DNA of 64,000 nt, from assembly GCA_039090855.1 (NCBI GenBank), contig CM077011.1:26131001-26195000 (forward strand), in the 5' to 3' direction. Made by a program: the position numbers and the translations under genes. Below the pieces are notes generated by a model that saw nothing but the letters and a program-made list of their open reading frames with translations, had not been told where the DNA came from and made no database searches. Source of the DNA: Macrothele yani. Lineage: Eukaryota; Arthropoda; Arachnida; Araneae; Macrothelidae. This document shows, one piece after another, positions 21,901 to 33,900 of this stretch (positions within the stretch are counted from its first letter, which is position 1; each line of letters starts with the position of its first letter).

Positions 21901-24900
21901 TAAACAGATGACTAATATTTCAATTTTTTCAATTAATGTTTGGTGTTTATGTACTGATATTTAACAACTATATTCACTCATTTCTTTAGATATACATTGA
22001 GAATTTCATCTGATCACTTGTGGGGATCCAAAAGCAAGAATGGATCTTGGAGTGGTATGATTGGCATGCTATGCAAAAATGTAAATGTTTTTCTTTTCCT
22101 TTTACAGCTTTGTTATATATTAGACGGATATCTGTGTCTCATGAAAGACGAACGAGCATTATTTTGTTTTCATTCATCATCAACCAATTTTTTAAATACG
22201 GCTATGTAAAATTATGCCAAATGAGCCAATGACTAATGCTCACAATCCGTTACATAGTACGACATGGTGCCCATTTAGCATTTGGTATATTATTATTACA
22301 TTGTGGTGTTATTTAGGGTCGCCTATTACGTTGTGCCGTTACCCCCTGTTTCCGCCTACTATAGGAGTTTTGTTTTTTTACGCTACAGTTTTTCTCCTTT
22401 AATATTAAAATTCCAAAAACACACTCACTCGCTTGCTGCTTGCACAGACGTGCTGCATCCCAAAATGCAAGAACCAAAGCTTCGGATTATCATCTTTGTT
22501 TGAAATTCCACAAGTTCACTCTGCCTCCCGGTATACCGTTCTACAGACGCTTGCAACACCGCCACAAAAATGTTGTTTACTGCATGAAAGCGAGCCAGTG
22601 GTGTGGTTTTATTGTCCTTTGTAGTCGGAGAGAGAGAGAGGTAGTGGAACTTTACTATATTTTGCTAGCTCGGATCATTCTAACACGATTCTGTGGTAAA
22701 TAAACTTTGATATTTGAAAGCCCTCAGTTGGTATTATTTCTAAATACATCTTCTTTATTTGTACGATATGAGCAGTGTAGTTTTCAGGAATAGCTGGATA
22801 GGGTCTTGGCTCTCACAAAAGCTTGTCACCCGACAGGGAACAGTGGTGATAATAAAATTAATAAGAATTAAGCAGAGGTGAGGAGCTCAATCCGGCAGCG
22901 CTCGTTACCGCAACGAACATCGAGGAACCGTGGAAACTTTATGACATGCTCTTCCGACGGGAAGATGATGCGAGCAGTTCGACGGTAACCACCGATATGT
23001 TTATCATCGGGGTCAGAGGGGGAAGTGGAGAGAGTCTTCACTGGGCCGTCTATTCTGCTGCATCGACTAAGTGCAGCACACAGCATATCATCAGAGATCT
23101 CCGGGGGTACCGGATGTAGAGAGACCAGAACAGGACGCTGGGCGATGGATTCGTCTAAGAGGTGACGATCGCCAATTGATAGGCCCCGAGACAAGACAAG
23201 CTCGACATGTTCTTTCTTCTAAAAATAAACAATCACAGTTCGTGGCTTTCGGTTGAGGTGGGTGATGGCACCAGAAGGGAGCATCTTCTTGAAAGCAGAG
23301 CTGTACTGCTTCAAAGGAGTGTTGGGCAGCGCATCAAAACAAACCCCCAACTCGAGGGACGAATGAAGACGTTGACCAGCACGAGAGTTCTGTCTAATAA
23401 GATGGTGTCATCGTTGAGAGTAACGTAAGAATCCATAGGAGGCAGACGAGACGAGGAGGAAGCCGGTGGAATACCAGAGACAGCCGCAGAATGTATGTGT
23501 GTGCATAAGCGCCTCCTCTGGAAGGCATTTACGCAGCATGAGACAATGTACTGGAAGCAGATGCAGTAGAAACTGTACAGGGCTGATTAGCGACGACATC
23601 AGGGACGTCCATGAATTCCTCATCGCCAGCAGAGTCCAGGGACGTCACATCCACGTTCTCAATGGCAGCTTCGGACACCTGAGCAGAAGAAGACGTGCAA
23701 ATGACAGGAGGAAAATTAAGAGGCTCTTCACTAACAAGCGAATATGATTGATCGGCTGCATCTGTCTTTGAAGAGGCGACGCGAGGAGCTGCAGCGATGC
23801 GAGCGGGAATAGCGCCCTCATCGGCAGATGTCATAAACAATGGCAAGGGTTAACGAAGAAAACGAGCAGCTCAATGTGGAAATTAAAGCAGTGATAATGA
23901 AAAAAATGAGCACTCACCAACTCGTAAGGGATCTTAAACGAAAGCATAGAACTTTAACTTCGGCACACACATAGAAGAACAATGAAGGGACACACGAAAC
24001 ACGTACGTGAAGCACTCAAACACGGAGCTCGTGAAGATACGTGTAGGCCAAAGGTGGACCGACGCCGTACTAATGTATGTCAATAAATGCTATGCTGTGT
24101 TTCTCTTCTAGATGTCAGGTGGCTTTTGCCAATATAGTGCACTTTCACATTTGGACATAGCAAACAAAAAGAATACCTGGTCATTTAAAGACTTATCCTA
24201 TATATTTTCCCCCATCATTATTGACGGCCTTTCACCGAGTATCTTACATAGTTTTTGTTTTATGAAATGTTGAAACTGTATATTTCATTTTTAAAAACCC
24301 TGTACTTTGTGTACTGCATTATCGTTCAGTGAAGACATGTTTTACCTGTTTGAGAACTTTACAAGGTGAATATTGTGTTCACTGAAAAAAAGAGCGCTAA
24401 AAGTACAACCCATGAGCCAAACGAGAGATTTTTGTAGATGGAGCGACTTGCGTAATAGCAAGTTGTTTCCCATAGATGCGAATATATGGTTTCTGGAGTT
24501 AATCTATTTCCGCATACAATTTGAGGATATAGACTATTGTAGTTATACAGCAAATATAAAATCCCTGAGGCAGAAAGTTGAAACAATTCTACGAACATTG
24601 CATTGGATACAAAAGTGGGAACCTATTGTGTATTAAAATACTTGAACGCAATTTTTCAGAGAAACTTCTAAACACTGAATGAAAGACTCGTGTTGTGATT
24701 ACAAATACCCGATGAAAAAGGTCATTTCGAAAGAGGTGTAAGTTTTATAGATTCGGTTTATAGATTTTATTTATATTTCTGTCCGTCCTTGCTTACAACG
24801 TAAGTGAGGTTGATGCACATGTGTGTGTACATATTTTGTATACTAATGCCAAATAACTATATTCCAGGAGTCTGATGTTGCCATCGGGCCCTTCACTTTG

Positions 24901-27900
24901 ACTGACGATCGCTATACTGCGGTGCAGACGTCGAGACCATTCCACGTAGGTTACGCAGCAATTCTCACTAGGACCGAAGGATGGAAACTATCTATCTTTA
25001 ACATAATCGGGGTGTTTTCTTGTGAAGTAATGCATTTTCCATAATTTCTAATTTCCTGTTTCAATACTTCCATGTATATATACACTAAATGTATATGAAT
25101 AGACACTTCAGAAACATTTAGCGTGTACAAAATTTCCATAAAGTCAGGAGAAAAAAACTATAATAAAGTAGAACACTATAAAAAAATTCTGAAATTCACC
25201 ATCCATTTCACGTGATTCCTTTCGTAAATTAACGAAGCGCATTTCTGGTACATTATTTTCCGTGAAATGATGGGAAAACACCTGCTTTTCGCGAATTTCT
25301 GATAAAAAAATTCGCGAACATTTTTTATCAGAAAAAAAACTAGATGTTTTTTTATCAGAGGGGCAATTATGATGTATGGGAAACCTTTTTTCGTTGGGGA
25401 AATAGGGTCCAAAATTTTTCCATTGGAAGGATAGGGAGTCGAAACACTTGGCATCCACCTTAACACCTTAACGGTAAATTCAATTCCATCATTTACCGTA
25501 ATAAAAAATTCCGCTAATAGAAACCATTCACGGGAATACTTGAGGTTTGATTAACTATCAAATAGGTTGTATGATGTTTAGGTATCAGTCAGTAGATCTC
25601 TTAAGACAAAAGCTGCTATAGCTATCAAGAGCAAAATTTATATTAAGGAGTTTTGTGAAATAATGTTATAAAGCAGTACATTTGACACCTTTTCTTAAAG
25701 ATAATGGAAATTCATTGTCAGTTTAAAAAGATCTCGAGTTCCAAAGCATACTATTACTTCGAAAAATCACTATGAAACAAGTTAGTAAAAACATGCAATG
25801 CATTGATTATGATACGCTTTCCAACATACCAGAAATCATTACTTAAGTTATGAGGATAATGGTTGTGGAATAAATCTCGCTCCTTTGCCCTGACATTTGA
25901 CCTCATTTCGATGATATTAAACAGAATTGGTTCAGTATACTTCCGGAACAATGTACTAAAGGTTTGTCGCAATTTTAGTCAGTGGCACTGAGGATAATGG
26001 CTGTGGGATAAATCTCGCTCCTGTGCTCTGACCTTTGACCCCCTTTCGGTGATATTCAACAGAATTGGTTCAGTATACCTCCGGAACAACATACTAAAGT
26101 TATGTCGCAATTTTAGTCAGTGGCACTGAGGATAATGGCTGTGGGATAAATCTCTCTCCTGTGCCATTACGTTTGACCCCATTTCGATTATATTTAATAT
26201 AACCGGTTTGGTGTATGACCAAAACAACATGATAAAGATTTGTCGCAATCGAAGCATATTTACGTACGTTATGACACATAAAGGCGAACGAATGGATCCC
26301 GCTCCTATGTTCTGATCTTTCACCCCAGTTGTCCCATTTTCAATAGGGTTCGTCCACAGGTTGTCCCCTACCACATACTAAAATTTCATTGAAATCGAAC
26401 TATTTTTACGCGAGTTATCGTGCGGACAGACAGACAGACGGACAAAGCTGGAGCATATACGCCGATCAGTTTGAATACGAAAATCTCACAAGATCTTGAC
26501 CGGATCCTTTTCTACGACTTTCCTAGTCTGATGTTCCCATGAGTTTTTCGATACTGGCAAATTGTGCTTTCTGAATAATGACCAGTGGATCAATTTTGCA
26601 ACCCTGTCGTGTCTAGCTTTGCAATCTGTCTGTGCAATTTTGCGACATTCACATACAAGATGAAACCCAATTTCCTTGACAAAGTCGTCCCTGGATTTTC
26701 ACTCACTTTCCGGATTTTAGCCTTCATAACATTTGCTTGCAATGCCTGTTCTTGTGTAGCAAAAATCAGACTTCTGTTCCTCTCTTTGTGGAAATCAATT
26801 TTTGCAGCCATGCCCAAGTCAAGTTGTTGTCACTTTTTCCTTCAATATTCCTAAATATCTCCAGATTATGGGGTTTTTCTAGGGAATAAAAGGAAATAAT
26901 CTGTCAAATTTTCGGGTAGCTCCTCTACCCTTCCTCAGGACTACAGCTATAGTAGGTATTGCCATTCGTGAGATAAATTCCAACCTTTCAAAGCATTTAA
27001 TGTTGTAACTTTTCTTCCCTCCATTTTCAGTCCCTCTGACAATTTCCATTTGAAAGAGTGCTGTTCAAAACGTGTCAGATTATTTCTGTTTATTCCTTAG
27101 AAAAAAAAACATAATTTGGATATATTTGTAATGTATTTGATTTAGGAATAGCCATGTCATTTTCATTATTACCAACTTCAATATTTTTCAGATATTATCC
27201 ATGCAGTGGCTTGGTCTTCCAGCCATTTATTCTGTTTTCAAGCTGCTTCTTCTTGTATTTAGCCTTGCGTTCTGTTGTATATAACATATTATTATTTTTC
27301 TCTGCCTGAAATACCTTTACCCTGCTTCTGTTGACATAATCATTCAGGCTTCTTTTTTTATCCTCTACTACCTGTTGTACTTGTAATAGTCCTCTGTCTC
27401 CAATTTTCCGTGGTAAATATAATCTATCAACATCGTTTTTGTGATGGAGTGCATGACGCATGTTCAATAGCTTTCGAGTTTTCCGATCCAGTAACTCTAA
27501 TTCACTCTTCGTCCAATCAATTATTCCATCTGGGTATCTGATTATTATTATTATATTTTATTTAATTTTCTCATCTACAGCAATGGTATCTGTAGCATGG
27601 TCCTTCTCAGTACGGACATTAAGTAGCATAGTCCTCGTCAATCAAACAAAGACATAGTCACTCATAGTATAAAAACCGTCGTACGTTGTGGCACGTATCG
27701 AGAATTACTGCTTCTTGGATTTTGGGCCTTAGGTTTTGTAGAACTAAAGCATCAAGCTGAGTTATAAGAGTCTGAGGAATTATACCAGTTGCAGAGATAA
27801 TAATTAGTGGACGTATGTGAGCTGTTTTCAGCTTCCACATCTGTTTAATCTCTACAGCCAGTTCCACAGACTTGTTGATTTTTGTTGCATTGATAGAATA

Positions 27901-30900
27901 TTACGGTCCAACGGTACCGATATGTCGATAATGACTGCTTCCTTCTGCCTTTTGTCATATAGCACTATGTATGGACGATTGGGAGATATGGTTACATCTG
28001 TTTTAATTTCACGGTCCCAATATTATTTGTATTGCTTATTATCTAGTACCTCAGTGGGTTCATATTTATAGTATGGTACTTCTGACACTGATAGTTTTGT
28101 ATAGTGCGTTAATTGTTGATGTATCATCTTAGCAAAATTATTATCTCGCTGCATAAAATCAACGTTTACTAGCGTGGTGTATCCTCCGCAATGTGTTCAA
28201 TAGTCTCACTGCATATACCACATCTCCATTTGCCACTTTGCAGATCCTCCATTAAAATGTATTTTATATCATTTTTGGTTGCAATCACTTTTTCTTGAAC
28301 AGCCATCATAAACAAAATGGTCTCTCCATATAATTTTCCTCGCCTCAACCACTGATTTGAGGCTTTCTTGTAAACTTCTGGTCTGTCTAACTGGTTTGGA
28401 TAAGCTTCGTGAAGTTCCTTTTGCTTCCATTTTCGAATCTGATCTTCTGTAGACGATTCTTCTATTTGAGCATCGGGTTTACTTAAGATTAGTGAAGTGC
28501 TCTCTTCGACTGCAGCACATATGACACCAAACATATTATTTTTCATTACATTTAGAGTAAAAGTATTTCTGCAGTGAGCAAATTTGGGCATTGTGAATGC
28601 TTTTTGTATTAAGAATACCTAATCCTCCTTGTTCTTGTGGGAGCGTGATGCGCTCTATGACTTCTTTTGGATGTCATTCGATATTGGAACATAATTGATC
28701 TTACAAATCTATTAAATTCCTCAAGATCTGTTTTCGACCATCTGATAATACCAAAAGAAAAAGTTAGAACTGGGATCACAAAGGTATTAATTGCTTTCAC
28801 CTCATTAGCTGTGTTTATGCATGACTTTAAAATCATTTTTAAGTCGATGCTGGAACGTATCTTTTATATTATTCTTAATTTGACTAAAACTGGAATTATT
28901 ATTATTATGTTTATTATTTGTAATAATTAAGAAAAAATTCGTGAATAAAACCGGAAGCGAAAATTAAATCTTAATGATCCAGAAATATTTTGTATTTCAT
29001 TTTAGGTAAATGAAACCATATGACATTACATCTCTTTTTTCCTCCTTACTTTTCACTCTCTAGTGTGTACATTTACCTCGAAAATCACGGAGGACGCGTA
29101 AAATAAAATATTTTTCTCGTGAAGGCACGGTGTGATATGTCATTTGAGGTTTTCAAATGAAATACCACACCGTGAAAAATCATATAAGATTTAAAGGGAA
29201 GTAGATTATTTTCAAAAGCGAACGAGAGAGTAAAAGGAAAAAGAATTCGCATCAACCTTGTTCTTCTCCTGCGTGTGCCCCCCATAATATTATTACTGAA
29301 AAAAACATCTGAGAGAAATAGCCTAAACTTCCAAAGTTGCCATAAGCTGTTGACTTGTCTTCTCACGTATGTTGATTGCGGAACAATTGAGTGCCGATCC
29401 TTGTTGTTCATTTGCTTTTGTAAACAGAAGAGCTCATTAACGACAACCGATGAACTCAACCCTAATTGAATCCTGCTCTTATCAACTTATCATCCACCAA
29501 GTGGGGGAGGCATTCACTTCTGTTTCATTGAGTAGCGCTAGATTTTACAATTGTTCTTCACTGGGTGAGGACACCACAGAAATAAACTCCAACGCTCAGG
29601 GGAAAAGAAATGACAGAAAAGTTATTTGAGAGAGTACAGATTGTTAACTAGGTAAAAATACGACTGTGATCATGTTTTTCTTTTTTTTTTTTTTAATTTG
29701 GAAAACTTTTGGGTTGCGCCACTACGCATTAAGTTTTTAATACTAGGAACGATGATGGGCATAAACTAGTGCTTCTGGGAGGGGCTCAAGACCCGTGAGC
29801 ATCTCCCGTTGCTGGTCACATGCTTAGTTCTATCCAAAATAGCGTCCAGTCTTGTTTTCTTTTCCACCTTTTGTTTCAAAATGTATGACAGGAGAGAAAT
29901 CCTTGATTTACATTAACACGTTGACTTAATAGGGGAAATGGTTTCATGCTACTCTATCTACCAACAAGTAATTGGACACCCCTGCAATCGACGATATCAG
30001 CGGTCCTGATACACGTCACGGCCGCCGCCGTTAAATATCGTGTGGGAAACAACAACGCAACCAGTCGCATGCAAGATGCCACCTAGTTCGGAGCTCTCTG
30101 ATTTCTAGAAAGGTGTAATCGTCGGGTATCACAGAAATGGCAGATCCCTACGTGACATATCCAGCGAGTTGAAGTACCCAAAATCGACAGTGGCCTACGT
30201 AATTGGCAAGTGGAAGATGAGAGGTGACTGTCGGAATGTGCCCCGACCCGGCAGACCCACAAAACTGGGAGTTAGAGACCGACGGGTGTTGGCTAGAGAA
30301 ATTCGGAAGAACCGCACCAAATCGATGGGCCACATCCGCGAGGAGTTTCAACAGGCATCCGGGAGAGTTCTTTCGATGAATACTATCCGTAAGGAAGCCC
30401 ATCAGCTCGGCTATCATGGACGTACTGACGCCCACAAGCCTTTGATCACCAAGTCCAATAGCGCTGCTCGGCTAACGTGGTGCAAAGAACGTCGACAGTG
30501 GACCGTTGAACAGTGGAAATAGGTTCTCTGGAGCGACGAATCAAGGTTCACCCTCTACCGTTCGGATGGCAGGGCCTGGGTTTGGCGTCTGTCTGGAGAA
30601 CGCCTCCTGCCGGAATGCATTGTGCCAACTGTGAAGTTCGGCGGCGGTGGAATTATGCTATGCGGGTGTTTCTCCTGGTATGGCACGGGACCCTTGGTCG
30701 CAATTCCTGGTAGACTCCACGCCGAGACCTACTGCACCATTTTGGATGACCATGCGCTTCCTACGTTGTGGCAGTTTTACGGGGTGGACCTATGTTACTT
30801 TCAGGATGACAATGCCACCTGTCATGTTACGAGGTCCACCATGGCTTGGTATGGTGATAATGGGGTTAATCGAATGGACTGGCCTGCGCAGAGCCCGGAC

Positions 30901-33900
30901 CTTAACCCTATCGAGCACCTCTGGGACGAGTTGAAGCGTCGACTTAAGGGGTGCCCCCACCGTCCGAAATCGGTGAAGGAACTGACCTGTCTTCTCCAAG
31001 CCGAGTGGAAGAAAATACCGCTAGCCGTCGTACAACGCCTAGTTGAGAGTATGCCCCGGAGGGTCGCAGCTGTAATCGCCGCTCGTAGAGGCTCCACCAA
31101 CTATTGAAGGTGAATAAACTTCGTTTTCTTTTGCTATTACAGGTGTCCAATTACTTGTTAGTAGATAGTGTATATTCGAAATTTGTGCGAATTTCTTTTA
31201 TGCACTATACGTGTGTTCGTTTGTGCAAGGACAGGAAAGGAAATGATTCTTCTTTTCATTTGACTGTATGAAATTTTAAAGAATCCTACAGCGCCTGCTC
31301 TTTATCTTTATTTCTGGAGCTTTTTGAACATGGGTTATACTTATGCATACTGTCTTTATAATGGCTATTAGGAAACGGAATTTTAGATGCTAAAAACAGA
31401 AAAATATAAATTTTTTATGAACTAATAATTTCAAAAATATTTGATAAAAACAGAAAAACATTTTCTAGAAATAAAAATATATTTCCTTCAACGATAATAT
31501 AACTAGTTATTTTCTGTGATAAAAGAATAATGCTAGTACTTAACTTATTAATCTTAGCTGTACATTTGATGGAAATAGTTTTTTGGGGTTGCAGTAGACG
31601 TTTGTTTTACGTTTGGTCTTGCCTTATTTTCCTTGTGAACGATAATGCCACACGATGTCACATCCACCCTTATTTTATTGATAGGATGCTGTTACACTTT
31701 TATTACCTTTTTTAAGGCTTCGGATTCGAAGGATTCTTTTTACACTCACAAACTCTCAATGAAGAGACAAAACACTAGTTAAAATTCAACGAGGAAACTT
31801 ATTCCACACAGTTTCCTAGAAATAATTCACTTTACAATCGCACTTAAGCACTTATATAGTAGCATCACCGTAATGCAGAACGAAGAACATGCTCACTACA
31901 GCAATTCAAGGGAACCGCGTCATCAACAACGACAATAACGTGAGCGGCGTATGTGTACTCTCCGCTTTGAACCTTGAGACCTATCCGTGTATTACCTAAG
32001 CTTTCATGGGTACAGCAGAACTTACGCTTTCGCTTCTCCGAGAGGGAAGACGTCGTCCGCCAAAGCTTTGGCGCCATTGAAAAAAGTGCTTGTTGAAGGA
32101 AAGAGGAGCGTATATTCCACCTGCTCATTACGATACTGTTCCTTTTACTTTCGCTGAATTTTTACTCTGGGTTTATTTTTCACTAAAAAAATAAAGAGAA
32201 CATGCAAATTTATGTATTTATCCTGGAATTTTGGAAAATATGTATTTATGAACAAAATGGGATTTTATGTGAACATATTTATATAATTCTTAAAAACCCT
32301 TTCCTAATGATTACATTTGGATATATTGAATATATAATTAATTTCGAAACTGATACAAACTTTTTCTTACAGGTATGGATTGCATTTATCTTTTGCATAG
32401 TATCTGCAGCCCTTGTCATGACCTTCGCAGATTTCATTAGACATCCACATGAAAATATTCTGTTGCCATATTTCCAGAACTTGTGGTGCAATTACAGAGT
32501 GTTCCTAAACCAAGGTAAGCGCTTGTTTGGCATAAAGTATACTGTAAAAAAAAATAAGGGTTGAATTTGGTATTCTCTCTATGAGAAGTTAACAGGCTGC
32601 ACGCACTTACTTTAGCAGTAATCCGTCTCGATTAAAAATATGTTATTGCGTTTTGTTGCATTCTTGATTCACTGAATAGATTTTTGGTATGATGGAAACC
32701 ATTCTCCACCTATTTCCTATAGATTTTTGGTAGGAACCCTGGAAACCATTTCTCCACCTATTTCCGTTTCCTCTGAACACAAAATTTACAAGACAATTCC
32801 CAGAACGAAGCACCCCAACCCTAAAAATAGCTGCACAGAAAACAACAAATGTGTCAAATCACCAGCAATTAAACGAGACGACGTTCAAAAAAGATACCAA
32901 AAGTGCTCATCTTTATTATAGAACTCCCGAAGTCCAAGAACCCAAGCATGGATTAACTCAAGCATCAAATCATGAGAATTACAGCACCGCTTATATACTT
33001 GGAGCTCTCTGAAATAAGGATTCCTGCTGTAGTAGTACAACAAGACGGAGTAGGGCAACACAAGGAAAGAAAAATTCAACACTTATCTATTGTTTCCACA
33101 AACTAAAAGTGTCAAAAGAGCGTCAAATGCTTCACAACGGAAAAAAAAGAAAACAAAATGCAAATCAAACGAAAAAGAAAGAGTGACACAAACCTATTGA
33201 GCTAATGATACAACAAAAGAAAAAACAGAAGAAACACAGCAAAGCCCATAAGAAATATAATTTAAACTTTATAATAAACTGCGACAATATATACACTTGT
33301 TACAACCAGAGTTGGCCAGGGATGCGTTGCAAAGTAATGGAAGTACAGATTACAATTAGCTCGTAATACCTGTTACCTGATACTGCATTACAAAGTAATG
33401 CAGTAACAGGTAATGCATTACAATGTAATCCCAAGTTTGGTTTGCACAAGGAAATGGAATTAATCTGTAATGCATTATAATGAAGAGGATATAATTCAAT
33501 TATTTAATAATGTCATTCCAACGCAATGGAATCATTTGGTAATGAAATTACACAGTTTGCAATGAAAATAATTACATACTAATAGTTTATAGAAATGTAC
33601 GTGTGCCAAAAGCTATGTATAGAAAAGTCGGCCATGTAATATAGCAGACAGAGACCGAAGTGTCGTGTAGAATGTTCTAGACGTGGCAAGAATGGGTTAG
33701 ACGTTTGTAGAATGTTCCAAATGATCACGCAGTGGGAAGTTGGAGAGCTTTATGTAAATCAAGAATATTCCACAAGGTTCAGGTCCTATCGTGAAGCATA
33801 TATAAAGGAGTCAGTCGCTCGCTAGTCCAGTGTTCGTATGGGACTAATGGACAACAACACTTGAGAAGTACGGCAAAAATGTCAAGAGTTCTCAAATTTC

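Noticed and set aside
22214..22703. Overlapping plus ORFs after IR exon 2 as exon extension
   Set aside because: They lie beyond a good GTAAAT donor and do not continue the receptor fold; exon 3 joins in frame without them.
31865..32128. Possible additional IR or other exon on the minus strand
   Set aside because: No recognisable domain and opposite strand to the gene; listed only as unassigned intron sequence.
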